This document shows positions 52,134 to 60,505 of a stretch of DNA of 64,000 nucleotides, piece by piece. The position numbers were made by a program, and so were the translations under genes. The stretch is taken from assembly GCA_036835375.1 (NCBI GenBank), contig DAITMB010000013.1, forward strand, positions 1 through 64,000, given 5' to 3'. The notes under the pieces were generated by a model that had not been told where the DNA came from, made no database searches, and saw nothing but the letters and a program-made list of their open reading frames with translations. The stretch is from JANQTF01 sp036835375 (GTDB lineage: Bacteria; Bacteroidota; Bacteroidia; J057). Each line of letters starts with the position of its first letter. Position 1 is the first letter of the stretch.

Positions 52134-53081
52134 CTATCGTGACATCAGCAGAAGTTCACCAAAGTCGAGGTCGCAGTGGATCATGGTGACTTTATCGTTG
52201 GGCTTTCCGATGGCGGAAGCATTTTCATATGTAACGACGCCCGATTTATTTACTTCCTCAAAACCTGATCCCGATTCCATGACGACTTTGGCGAGCACGC
52301 CCGTTTTGACGAGGACTCGCACTGGATGAGACCGCTCTACGAAAATCTTACAATCCCCAACGCCATTTTTTAGTTCAAAAATCGGATGTTCTGTGATAGA
52401 AGCTTGCCTTCTACCGAGTAGCAGGCGAGTTCCTCCCATATCATTTTGGACGCGAATCAGCTGTGCGCGAGAAAGTTCCATGTGCTTCAGGACGACATCT
52501 GCATTGGCAACATGAATGGCCATCATTTGCATAGCCATCTGATTAGGTTTGCTATAAGAAACCACGAGATCAGAAAAGGCGGATTCTACTGTTAGTTTAT
52601 TGAGCGTGAGACCAGAAAGATCTAAGAGGGTACTGCCTTTGCCGAGGTGCAAGGTGAGATCAGTGCTTTGGGTGGGATCGGGAAGATATTCTGATCGAAT
52701 CGAAGATAGTTCACGCTGAGAAGCCATAGGATCGACCCGGTAGGTGTGCCGGAGGTTGGCTTGATGTCCTGCTGCGGGGCTAGTAGCAATTTCATGGTAA
52801 TGAAGCACCCCTTCCTGATGAACGTTTCCGCCTCTGGAAGGGCTGTTTTCCAGAATCCACTTGGTGGAACTGTCTCGAGATATCACTTTTGTTTGGGCAA
52901 GGCCACAGCTAGGCGAAGCTTGCAAATACAGTTCTCCTGCGGGTACATGCAGGTTCAAATAAAGATGAGAGGGAGGATTATCATTCACATAGTTGCGTTC
53001 TCTGACTTGAGGCGTCTGGCTCCAGACCAAAAGTGGAAGGGACATAAGCGTCAAATAGGAAAGCACCTGGAACTGTTTCAT
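52134..53081 (-). CDS. Secreted beta-helix-like protein, DUF4097-type
   Basis: The 315-residue protein starts MKQFQVLSYLTLMSLPLLVW with a signal peptide cut near VWSQ. The body contains short repeating beta units (TDLTLHLGKGSTLLDLSGLT, LNKLTVESAFSDLVVSYSKP, ADVVLKHMELSRAQLIRVQN, GVGDCKIFVERSHPVRVLVK). This pattern is seen in putative adhesin (DUF4097, toastrack) domains of envelope proteins. It is likely periplasmic or surface exposed. No neighbour explains its role. Confidence 0.6.
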   Translation of the reverse strand: MKQFQVLSYLTLMSLPLLVWSQTPQVRERNYVNDNPPSHLYLNLHVPAGELYLQASPSCGLAQTKVISRDSSTKWILENSPSRGGNVHQEGVLHYHEIATSPAAGHQANLRHTYRVDPMASQRELSSIRSEYLPDPTQSTDLTLHLGKGSTLLDLSGLTLNKLTVESAFSDLVVSYSKPNQMAMQMMAIHVANADVVLKHMELSRAQLIRVQNDMGGTRLLLGRRQASITEHPIFELKNGVGDCKIFVERSHPVRVLVKTGVLAKVVMESGSGFEEVNKSGVVTYENASAIGKPNDKVTMIHCDLDFGELLLMSR

Positions 53082-53542
53082 AAAGTAATCGGCTAGCGTA
53101 AGGAGAGAGTTGGTGAAAGTAAATTTCTTGTGCTAAAATTGAGATAATACTCTCATTTCCACGGAAGTGTGAAATAACTTCGGACCCATTCAAACGGATC
53201 TGGATGGACAGGGTTTCATCTAAAACCCTCCTGACATCATCGTTGTTCTAATCCCTATATCGTTCCTTCGCGAAGTAAAAATAGACAAAAATCTTACATG
53301 GAGGCACTTTTCCTTGCATCGTATTTTTTCTATTTGTGTTCAGCCTGTTTTCACAACAAATTAGAACAAATGCTTGATCGTGAATAACTGTGGGTATGTG
53401 GCAGGGATATAAGACAATAAGTCAGTTGATAAGCCAGCGAAACCTCAACCGATCGTCTCCCGATAAAAAGGCCGTAAAATCATGACAAGATCCTCCGTAA
53501 ACACTTTATCATCTACAGCATTTTTCAGAGTTTCGCAGTCGT
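53082..53542. other. Divergent intergenic region, nothing recognisable
   Basis: About 460 AT-rich bases between genes at 53081 (-) and 53543 (+). No TAnnTTTG box, strong hairpin or small coding frame was seen. Confidence 0.45.
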
Positions 53543-54121
53543 ATGTCGAAAGAACTTCGTGACATAGAACCCTTTTTTGGGTGGCTGGCAGAGTATAGCC
53601 ATGACCAAGACAATCGCTCTCCTTTTCATGAGGTGGAGCACAATCTGTTCGAATACGACCGGCGCATTTACAACATTCCTGCACATCCCTTCTGGGACGA
53701 TTTTGGGTCAGAAAGCCTGCTGGTCAAGATCTTATATGCAGATTATCGCGAAGGATTTGCGATTTTGGAACTATTTGGCGAATGGAATGATCTGTTTGAC
53801 AACGACTTCAAGCTCTTAGCCGAAAACTGTTTAACCTACCTCATTGATCACGGCATCCGACAATTTATTCTGATTTGTGAAAATGTCTTCCATGGCTATT
53901 TCCAGTCCGACGATTACTACCAAGCGCTACAGGACGAGTTGGAGGACGGCTGGATCTGCGCCATTCGTCTTCGAGAAGAATTGCAGGAAGAAATGGTCCG
54001 ATATGGGATCAATGGGTACGTGTTTTGGAGCCCTTACCTTGATGATGTCGTGTGGAGAAAGACCAAACCTCAACAATTGTATCGATTTGTGACCTCGAGA
54101 CTGCAAAATCTTATTGAATAA
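53543..54121 (+). CDS. Conserved-type hypothetical protein, 192 residues
   Basis: The soluble, acidic protein starts MSKELRDIEPFFGWLAEYSH. It has an alternating pattern of hydrophobic strands and helices (LLVKILYADYREGFAILELF, LTYLIDHGIRQFILICENVF, DELEDGWICAIRLREELQEE, YGINGYVFWSPYLDDVVW). No signal peptide or membrane helix is present. The compact alpha/beta layout suggests a cytoplasmic domain, perhaps STAS-like, but I do not recognise the family. The codon use and frame length support a real gene. Confidence 0.62.
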   Translation: MSKELRDIEPFFGWLAEYSHDQDNRSPFHEVEHNLFEYDRRIYNIPAHPFWDDFGSESLLVKILYADYREGFAILELFGEWNDLFDNDFKLLAENCLTYLIDHGIRQFILICENVFHGYFQSDDYYQALQDELEDGWICAIRLREELQEEMVRYGINGYVFWSPYLDDVVWRKTKPQQLYRFVTSRLQNLIE

Positions 54122-54358
54122 TCGCCAGGTGATTCGGAAAGGTCGTATATTGTTTGTCCGAGTTGCAGATTTCCAAAAAGCGTGAGTACCGCTCGTTAGT
54201 CCTTTCATACGCATCTCATACGCATCCGCCAAAAACGAGTAATTGAACGCGAGTTTGGCTGTTCATCCAATCAAGTGGTTACACAGCTTCCACGTTTGAC
54301 GCCCCTCATACCAGCGTACAAATCAGGGCCTTCTCCCTTGCTTACAGGTAAAAAGATC

Positions 54359-55120
54359 ATGAGAAAACATATTTCGCTGACCCTCTTGCTCTTCCCATTG
54401 CTCTACGCTCCCTTGACGGCACAGCCACAATATCGGAGCGATACCCTGGACTTTGCCTCCTTTTTGAATCTTTGCCAAGACTTTTCACGGAGTAATCGCC
54501 AAGAAATATGGGTAGTCACCTTCTGGGCAAGCTGGAACAGCAATTCACTCTACCAACTACCGGCACTCAAGGCTACCTACTTTAACTTTCAGCAAAAGCC
54601 CGTTCGCTTCTTTTTTCTGTCAAGAGACAGGGATCCAAGCATCTGGAAAAATACCATGGCCCGGGAACAACTCCCCGGTACGCATGTTCTCTTATCGCAG
54701 GTAGAAGACTATGAGTATCTCAAGCAGGGCTTTCAGCACAATTCCCTGCCATCGTCTTTTCTTGTAGATCCACAAGGAAACATCTATCGTGTAGAGCGGG
54801 TGCAGCAGTTGCAAGACATGCTGGCAGAGCAGACACGAAACCTCCCGGACATGTTCACCAGCAATGATCCTTTTTCGGGGGGAACTTCTAATCCCAGCCG
54901 CCCTTCTACTCCCGCGCCTCAGCGTCCGACACCTGCTGCCCCGTCCGGGGATGCTGGTTCATTTCAAGACGGCTTTCTCATACATACCGTCCGAAGGACA
55001 GAAACCCTTTACAGTATCTCCAGACAATATGGGGTGGACGTGGCTGAGTTGCAGCGACTGAATTCGCTCAACGGAAATCTCATCAAAGTGGGCCAGCCGC
55101 TGCGAATCAAGCGACAGTAA
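54359..55120 (+). CDS. Periplasmic thioredoxin-fold protein without CxxC, with C-terminal LysM
   Basis: The 253-residue protein from the ATG at 54359 has signal peptide MRKHISLTLLLFPLLYAPLT. Residues 30-175 look like a TlpA/thioredoxin fold (IWVVTFWASWNSNSLYQLPA, VRFFFLSRDRDPSIWKNTMA, FLVDPQGNIYRVERVQQLQD). In place of W-C-x-x-C it has WNSNS, with both cysteines replaced (N60, S63). A proline-rich linker (about 185-205) leads to a C-terminal LysM (about 208-252, TVRRTETLYSISRQYGVDVA) that binds peptidoglycan. It is likely a structural or binding protein at the cell wall rather than a redox enzyme. Confidence 0.8.
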   Translation: MRKHISLTLLLFPLLYAPLTAQPQYRSDTLDFASFLNLCQDFSRSNRQEIWVVTFWASWNSNSLYQLPALKATYFNFQQKPVRFFFLSRDRDPSIWKNTMAREQLPGTHVLLSQVEDYEYLKQGFQHNSLPSSFLVDPQGNIYRVERVQQLQDMLAEQTRNLPDMFTSNDPFSGGTSNPSRPSTPAPQRPTPAAPSGDAGSFQDGFLIHTVRRTETLYSISRQYGVDVAELQRLNSLNGNLIKVGQPLRIKRQ

Positions 55121-55177
55121 GATCGCCCTCATCAATGTGAGTATGGTGAGTCGAACTTCTTGGACGATTGCTATATT

Positions 55178-55723
55178 CTATAATTCAAACACGTCAGAGG
55201 CAGAATCCGCATCTTGTTCGCCTGAGATCGAGGTCTCAGTGCCATTGAGATCTGGCTTTTTGATTTGCGCCAAAGCTTTTCGCAAGGATTCTGCCTCGGA
55301 GCGAAGCTTGGAAAGCTCTTGCTGATGTTGCTCTTGCAAACGTTTTTCGGCATGGTCCAGATGCTGATGGAGAGCACCCATTTTTTCTTCCAAGCCTTCG
55401 AACGCTTCCGCATACTTGTCTTCTGCCTGCCTAGCCACCTTTTGCCAGCGACTCGCTTCGGAGCGAAGTCCGTGCATATGCACCTCCAGCGCAGGTGCCA
55501 AGGCTGATAATGCCCGGCGCACTTGGGAGCAAGTCTGTCCAACCTCAACAAGAATTGCCTCAATTTCTACGAGCTGTCTTACCTGCTTTTTAAGGGCAGT
55601 GAGGGTCGTGTCTTCATAGAGCGGACGAGGACTATCTTGATAGCCCCTCGACTCAGAAGATTCGGAGGAATCGGAAGCTGGGGTGAGCGAGAAATATTCT
55701 TGGGGAGTGTGATTCTGATCCAT
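55178..55723 (-). CDS. Coiled-coil protein, unknown function
   Basis: In this 181-residue protein the N-terminus is Ser/Glu-rich and disordered (SDSSESSESRGYQDSPRPLY), and residues 40-155 form a long coiled coil (LTALKKQVRQLVEIEAILVE, EKRLQEQHQQELSKLRSEAE). The tail is acidic (SGEQDADSASDVFEL). There is no signal peptide. It lies downstream of pth on the same strand, 217 bases away, and faces the LysM gene tail to tail. No family is recognised. Confidence 0.68.
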   Translation of the reverse strand: MDQNHTPQEYFSLTPASDSSESSESRGYQDSPRPLYEDTTLTALKKQVRQLVEIEAILVEVGQTCSQVRRALSALAPALEVHMHGLRSEASRWQKVARQAEDKYAEAFEGLEEKMGALHQHLDHAEKRLQEQHQQELSKLRSEAESLRKALAQIKKPDLNGTETSISGEQDADSASDVFEL

Positions 55724-55940
55724 GTGTCCGATGGTATAAAGCGGGCCACTCGGAGAACAGATGCGTCTGATTCCGAATCAATGGGGAGGGATGGTAAATG
55801 GAAGATCGCCCTGTGCTGAAGGGATAGTAACAAAACTACACATCCTTGATCCGTGTACAGAGCGATCCTGTCTGAACGGACAAAACACCAGAACGATTGG
55901 AATCTTCTTTCCCCTTATCTTCTCTCAAGACAGGGACTTC

Positions 55941-56504
55941 CTAGCGCTGATTTACCTCGTTCATCGTTCGCTCAAGGCCGATGACGGAGATATCAAGCGC
56001 TGCTTTCATACATTTTTCTATCAATGCAGGAAGCTCGCCTCGCTCCTCGGCTGAGAATGGCGAAAGCACGTAATCCACCTGCTGGCCAGAACCGAATTCG
56101 CTACCGATTCCTACCCTCAGTCGCGGATATGCCTGAGTGCCAAGGGTTTCTTGAATGTGTTTGAGCCCATTGTGTCCACCGTCGGAGCCTTTGCCACGGA
56201 GCCTCACCCGCCCAAATGGCAGCGCCAAATCATCCGTGATGACAAGCAATCGATCTACGGACAGACTGTGGCGATCCAGGTGATATCGCACCGCTTTGCC
56301 GCTGAGGTTCATGAAGGTGGAGGGCTTGAGGAGCACCAATTGCCTTCCCTTGTACTTGAGCACGGCCGTGTCTCCAAGCCGATCCGGCTCGAAGATCAGT
56401 CCCTGACTTTGGGCCATGTGGTCGAGCACCATGAACCCGATATTGTGTCGGGTGTCACGATAGTCAGAACCTATGTTTCCCAGTCCGGCGATCAGGTATT
56501 TCAT
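55941..56504 (-). CDS. pth: Peptidyl-tRNA hydrolase
   Basis: From the ATG at 56502-56504 this 187-residue protein starts MKYLIAGLGNIGSDYRDTRH and continues NIGFMVLDHMA, the Pth signature with the active-site histidine H20. LLKPSTFMNLSGKAV and VITDDLALPFGRVRLRGKGS follow, then DGGHNGLKHIQETLGTQAYP, all diagnostic. It releases peptidyl-tRNA that drops off ribosomes. It follows rplY in a ribosome-related operon (prs, rplY, pth). Confidence 0.95.
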   Translation of the reverse strand: MKYLIAGLGNIGSDYRDTRHNIGFMVLDHMAQSQGLIFEPDRLGDTAVLKYKGRQLVLLKPSTFMNLSGKAVRYHLDRHSLSVDRLLVITDDLALPFGRVRLRGKGSDGGHNGLKHIQETLGTQAYPRLRVGIGSEFGSGQQVDYVLSPFSAEERGELPALIEKCMKAALDISVIGLERTMNEVNQR

Positions 56505-56692
56505 TGTAAAAGGGGAATGCTTAGCGATCTCGTGTGTCCCGAAACACAAAGACCAATCCAGCAAGGGATTGGTCTTTGTATAGCGTATGTTCTAACAAGT
56601 ACGGTATTGTCGCCCAACCCGACGACTATTTGGGCCATTTTACTTGGCTTCGATGCTTTTGATCGATTCTCCATGCCCAAAGACGAGGAAAA

Positions 56693-57265
56693 TTATTTCT
56701 TCCCAGCAGAGGCGGAGCGAAGTGCTCTTGGGATCTCGACACTGGCAATTCCTACGGAAGGGGAAGTCAGGATTTGAAGACCTCCGAAATCCACGTCTCC
56801 TACTTTGATGGTCTGACCAAGGTCCATGTGACCTACGGGGACATCAATAGAGTCCGGCAATTCAGAAGCAATGCCTTTGACTGTGATTTTTCTCAGTTTC
56901 ACAGCCAGCTTTCCCCCTTTAATCACCCCTGCGGGCACACCAGACATTCTGAGAGGAAGGGTAATTGTGACGGGCTTATCTGCGGTCACCTGAAGCAACT
57001 CGATGTGCGTCATTTTCTCCGTCACTGGATGAAAATCAGCCTTACGGACGATTGTATCGTGAACGACTCCATCAAGCGCGACCTTTACAATGAAAGTCTC
57101 TGCTGTATAGACAGCTGGCTTCACCGCCTTTGCGTCCACGAAAATGTGCTTAGTGCTTCCGTTTGCGTAAATCACGCCGGGAACCTGACCGTCGTTGCGG
57201 AGAGATTTGGTACTGCGCTTTCCGACGGAGTCGCGGGAGCTGGCTGTTAATTCGGTAGTTTTCAT
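56693..57265 (-). CDS. rplY: 50S ribosomal protein L25/general stress protein Ctc
   Basis: This 190-residue protein of the long (TL5/CTC) type starts MKTTELTASSRDSVGKRSTK. The 5S rRNA-binding N-domain has LRNDGQVPGVIYANGSTKHI, VHDTIVRKADFHPVTEKMTH and IELLQV. The C-terminal beta domain has LPLRMSGVPAGVIKGGKLAV and PDSIDVPVGHMDLGQTIKVG. It binds 5S rRNA in the large subunit. It lies 14 bases downstream of prs on the same strand. Confidence 0.95.
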   Translation of the reverse strand: MKTTELTASSRDSVGKRSTKSLRNDGQVPGVIYANGSTKHIFVDAKAVKPAVYTAETFIVKVALDGVVHDTIVRKADFHPVTEKMTHIELLQVTADKPVTITLPLRMSGVPAGVIKGGKLAVKLRKITVKGIASELPDSIDVPVGHMDLGQTIKVGDVDFGGLQILTSPSVGIASVEIPRALRSASAGKK

Positions 57266-57279
57266 CGACTCGGGATTCT

Positions 57280-58209
57280 TCAGAGGAACAATGAACTGAC
57301 GGACTCAAAGTTGTGGATTTTGCGGAAGCACTTGGCAAAAAGTGGTGCTACGCTCAACACTCTAATCTTTTCGTGTGACTGCTTGAGAGGAATGGTGTCA
57401 GTGACCACTAACTCCAACAGTTGCGATTGGCCGATTTTTTCGTAAGCGGGTCCAGAAAGGATCGGATGGGTGGCCAAGGCTCTCACAGACAAGGCGCCTT
57501 CCTCCATGAGGATGTCTCCAGCCTTGCTTATGGTACCTGCGGTGTCCACCAGGTCGTCCACGAGGACCACGTTTTTACCTCTGGCATCTCCGATGACCTG
57601 CATAGAGGCGACTTCATTAGGACGAACGCGGTGCTTGTCCACGATGATCAGGTCGGCTCCGAGAAAGTCAGCGTATTTTCTGGCTCTTGCAGACCCACCA
57701 ATGTCGGGAGAGGCAATGACCAGATTGCTGAGGTCCAAACTCTTTAAATAAGGAACGAACACTGCAGTCGCATCCAAGTGGTCGAAGGGCAGATCAAAAA
57801 AGCCTTGAATCTGGCCTGCGTGCAAATCCATCGTCACGATCCTGTCGGCTCCAGCAGCCACGAGCACATTTGCTACGAGCTTAGCACCGATCGAAACGCG
57901 CGCCATGAATTTGCGATCTTGCCTGGCGTAGCCATAATAGGGCATTACCACGATCACCTGATTGGCTGATGCGCGCTTTGCCGCATCAATCAACAGCAGC
58001 AACTCCATCAAGTTGTCGGCTGGTGGAAATGTGCTCTGCACAATAAAAATATCAGACCCCCTGATGGATTCCTTGTAGTGAACCTGCATCTCGCCGTCGC
58101 TAAACTTCAGCAAGTCGTTTTCACCTAGAGGAGAACCGAAGAAGTCTGATATTTTCTCCGCCAAATACCGGGAGGCTGACCCGGAGAATATTTTGATTGG
58201 AGATGACAT
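57280..58209 (-). CDS. prs: Ribose-phosphate pyrophosphokinase
   Basis: This 309-residue PRPP synthase from the ATG at 58207-58209 starts MSSPIKIFSGSASRYLAEKI. It has DGEMQVHYKESIRGSDIFIV, MPYYGYARQDRKFMARVSIG (flexible loop) and RIVTMDLHAGQIQGFFDLPF. The PRPP-binding motif is NVVLVDDLVDTAGTISKAG. It makes PRPP from ribose 5-phosphate and ATP. The frame runs on to 58290, but that part is the tRNA-Gln gene, so the start 8 bases after the tRNA is preferred. The tRNA and prs share the promoter at 58330. Confidence 0.96.
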   Translation of the reverse strand: MSSPIKIFSGSASRYLAEKISDFFGSPLGENDLLKFSDGEMQVHYKESIRGSDIFIVQSTFPPADNLMELLLLIDAAKRASANQVIVVMPYYGYARQDRKFMARVSIGAKLVANVLVAAGADRIVTMDLHAGQIQGFFDLPFDHLDATAVFVPYLKSLDLSNLVIASPDIGGSARARKYADFLGADLIIVDKHRVRPNEVASMQVIGDARGKNVVLVDDLVDTAGTISKAGDILMEEGALSVRALATHPILSGPAYEKIGQSQLLELVVTDTIPLKQSHEKIRVLSVAPLFAKCFRKIHNFESVSSLFL

Positions 58210-58217
58210 ACAAGTTG

Positions 58218-58289
58218 TTGACCCACAAGGACTCGAACCCTGAATAACAGAACCAAAATCTGCTGTGTTACCAATTACACCATGGGTCA
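58218..58289 (-). tRNA. tRNA-Gln (anticodon TTG)
   Basis: The 72-base sequence on the minus strand folds as a normal cloverleaf. Acceptor stem TGACCCA pairs perfectly with TGGGTCA followed by discriminator A. The anticodon loop is TTTTGGT-like with anticodon TTG, and the T-arm contains GGTTCGAGTCC. No CCA is encoded. The prs ATG lies 8 bases after its 3' end, so the two are co-transcribed and the tRNA is cut from the message. Confidence 0.95.
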
Positions 58290-58329
58290 ATCAAAGAGCT
58301 AATCGATTTCTCTCTTCGATTACGGGGAG

Positions 58330-58361
58330 CAAAGATAAGTGCTTCACCCCGTCCTAAGCAA
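58330..58361 (-). promoter_or_regulatory. Promoter of the tRNA-Gln/prs/rplY/pth operon
   Basis: Minus strand TATCTTTG (58330-58337) is an exact -7 box; TTG at 58359-58361 gives a 21-base spacer to the -33 element. The box lies 41 bases before the tRNA 5' end. Confidence 0.65.
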
Positions 58362-58514
58362 GAGCTTGTAAAAAAAATTGTGAAATTTGTTAGCTATGCA
58401 CTCTTTAGGGTCCCTTCCCATCTTCCCTCTATATGTGCTAGGTTTCACTGTTATCTTCTCGTTGTCTTTTTTGACTTTGCTTTTCATTCCACTTACAGTT
58501 ATATCCCCAATACC

Positions 58515-58940
58515 ATGTCAGATCTTCACCGACACGACTCCTCCCAAGCACCCGAACCAGTTGGTCTCTACCCTCACGCCCTCAAAGTAGGGCCATTTTT
58601 GTACCTCTCAGGCGTAGGCCCCCGGCAGCGCGGGAGCCGAGTCATCCCCGGAAGTATTCAAGACAAAAATGACCACGTGCTCACCTACGACATAGAGGCT
58701 CAGTGCCACAGCGTGTTCCAAAATGTGCGCTGGATTCTCGAAGAGGCTGGCGCTTCTTGGGAGAGCATGGTGGACGTGACAGTGTTTCTTACCAACATGA
58801 AAGATGATTTCGAGACCTACAACCGTATTTATGCAGATTATTTCCGCGATCATCAGCCCTGCCGCACGACCGTGGGCATAGATTCTCTGCCCACACCCAT
58901 CGCCATTGAGCTCAAAGTGATTGCTTACCTTGGGGAGTAG
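58515..58940 (+). CDS. RidA-family deaminase (possible 2-aminomuconate deaminase)
   Basis: The 141-residue protein from the ATG at 58515 is of YjgF/RidA type. FLYLSGVGPRQRGSRVIPGS opens the trimer-forming core, GASWESMVDVTVFLTNMKDD follows, and PCRTTVGIDSLPTPIAIELK is the conserved end with the ligand arginine (R of CRTT). RidA proteins deaminate reactive enamines or imines. The GVGPR form and the tryptophan dioxygenase gene about 7 kb away make a 2-aminomuconate deaminase role possible, by inference only. A longer frame to 58380 carries a hydrophobic leader foreign to this family and is not used. Confidence 0.82.
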   Translation: MSDLHRHDSSQAPEPVGLYPHALKVGPFLYLSGVGPRQRGSRVIPGSIQDKNDHVLTYDIEAQCHSVFQNVRWILEEAGASWESMVDVTVFLTNMKDDFETYNRIYADYFRDHQPCRTTVGIDSLPTPIAIELKVIAYLGE

Positions 58941-59016
58941 TGCAAAAATTGCGTAAGCTGTCAGACGACAAGCGCCTTTGCATCCGTTTATCCATCAAGA
59001 CACCGTATCTTCCATC

Positions 59017-59397
59017 ATGAAATCAGCCATCTTTCATTCTCTGCGAGCGCCTCTATTCATTCTTGCCCTCAGCTTGATGCTTGGCGCGGCCCCTGCCCCT
59101 CCCCAGTCTAGTCCACTGGCACCTCCAGAATACTGCCAGCTCTTCGGTGCTGTGTACGTCGAAGAGCAATCCTCTTTTGCTCAATACCGCGTCTTCTTAG
59201 ATGACATTGAGAGTTTTGCCGATCTTGTTGTGTTTCGGGAAGATGGAGAAGCTTTCGCTGACCGGGCTGGCTTTTGGTATTTCACCGATGTGCGCGCTTT
59301 TGCCGACTTCACCATTGGATTCGAGGAAAACAGAGGATTGGCCAACTTTTCTATCGCCTACACCGACTTTCGCTCCGCCGCTGGTTGCAGCAATTAA
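59017..59397 (+). CDS. Small secreted septoil-knot-like protein (DUF6150 type)
   Basis: The 126-residue protein from the ATG at 59017 has signal peptide MKSAIFHSLRAPLFILALSL ending in an Ala/Pro-rich stretch (GAAPAPPQSS). The mature domain has four-fold repeats of short alternating aromatic units (CQLFGAVYVEEQSSFAQYRV, FLDDIESFADLVVFREDGEA, AGFWYFTDVRAFADFTIGFE, RGLANFSIAYTDFRSAAGC), with paired cysteines at the two ends. This fits the septoil-knot fold, as recalled, and is probably extracellular. No function is known. Confidence 0.65.
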   Translation: MKSAIFHSLRAPLFILALSLMLGAAPAPPQSSPLAPPEYCQLFGAVYVEEQSSFAQYRVFLDDIESFADLVVFREDGEAFADRAGFWYFTDVRAFADFTIGFEENRGLANFSIAYTDFRSAAGCSN

Positions 59398-59639
59398 CTT
59401 CTGGTCTCACCAGTCAGTCTCGCATCAAGTTGCCTTGGGTCAGCCTCGGCTATGGATGTAGGCGTCATTCACCGCCAAAAGGAACTGAATCACTCCTTGC
59501 GCCCTTCTCATAACCATGAAAAAGGGGGTATTCGCCCGATAACAGTGACAATTTTTCATCTTCCCTGTTGATCGATCGATCTCCTTGCCTATAGAAACAT
59601 CCTGTACTTTGCGATTTCATCGGTAACTCCCTTTTCAGG

Positions 59640-60479
59640 ATGACCAATAGCCCTACTAAGGAACTGCGAATTCGGGTGCCTGCTGCGCAGCGGGACGTCC
59701 TCATTGCCTTGCTCAGCCATATCGGCTATGAAGGCTTTTGGGAAAATGAGGAAGGATTTCATGCCTATCTTCCTGCGGCAGATTACGACCCTCAAGCCCT
59801 CCAGGAGGTGCTGGATGTGGTACAACTCGGTACGTCGGACTACAGCTTGGACGATCTTGCCGCACAGAATTGGAACCAGAGCTGGGAAGCGCATTATCCT
59901 CCCGTCCAAGTGGGAAACTTGTGCCAAATCATCAGCGACTTTCATGAAGAGCTTCCCGATTTTCGATTCACCCTTCGAATCACGCCCAAAATGTCTTTTG
60001 GTACTGGACACCATGCCACGACCCAATTGATGATTCGGGCGATGGAAGGGATTTCCCTACAAGATCGTGCAGTTCTGGACATGGGTACTGGCACGGGTGT
60101 TTTGGCCATTTTGGCTGAAAAAATGGGGGCCAAAGAAGTGTTGGCCATAGACTTCGATCCCTGGTGCTTTGAAAATGCCAGTGAAAATGCCGAGATCAAT
60201 CAGTGTCAACGGGTGAAGGTTGCCCTCGGCGATGCCTCCGCTATTCCCAATCAAACATTTGAGGTGATTTTGGCCAATATTAACCGAAATGTGCTGTTGG
60301 AAGACATCCCCGCCTACAGCGATCGGCTAGCAGCGGGAGGCATTCTTCTTCTGAGCGGATTTCAGCCTGAAGACTTGTCCATGATTCTCGCCAAGGCCGA
60401 ACAACACCACCTGCGCTTCCTGCAAGATTGGGAAGAAGGCACTTGGATGGCCCTTGAATTGCACAAACACATGGCCTGA
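59640..60479 (+). CDS. prmA: Ribosomal protein L11 methyltransferase
   Basis: This 279-residue protein starts MTNSPTKELRIRVPAAQRDV with an N-terminal substrate domain ending in QNWNQSWEAHYPPVQVG. The methyltransferase has FRITPKMSFGTGHHATTQLM, the SAM motif VLDMGTGTGVLAILAEKMGA, then AIDFDPWCFENASENAEINQ and VILANINRNVLLEDIPAYSD. It methylates L11 in the cytoplasm. A 6-bp hairpin (CTGAGC-GACT-GCTCAG, 60476-60491) overlaps the stop codon. The next gene begins 26 bases after the stop. Confidence 0.95.
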   Translation: MTNSPTKELRIRVPAAQRDVLIALLSHIGYEGFWENEEGFHAYLPAADYDPQALQEVLDVVQLGTSDYSLDDLAAQNWNQSWEAHYPPVQVGNLCQIISDFHEELPDFRFTLRITPKMSFGTGHHATTQLMIRAMEGISLQDRAVLDMGTGTGVLAILAEKMGAKEVLAIDFDPWCFENASENAEINQCQRVKVALGDASAIPNQTFEVILANINRNVLLEDIPAYSDRLAAGGILLLSGFQPEDLSMILAKAEQHHLRFLQDWEEGTWMALELHKHMA

Positions 60480-60505
60480 GCGACTGCTCAGCCACCAAAG
60501 AAAAG

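Noticed and set aside
53927..54232. A 101-codon minus-strand frame over the end of the 53543 gene
   Set aside because: It is antisense to a frame with better composition and has no features.
58210..58290. N-terminal extension of PRPP synthase
   Set aside because: This stretch is the tRNA-Gln gene; the family start MSSPIKIFSG begins at 58209.
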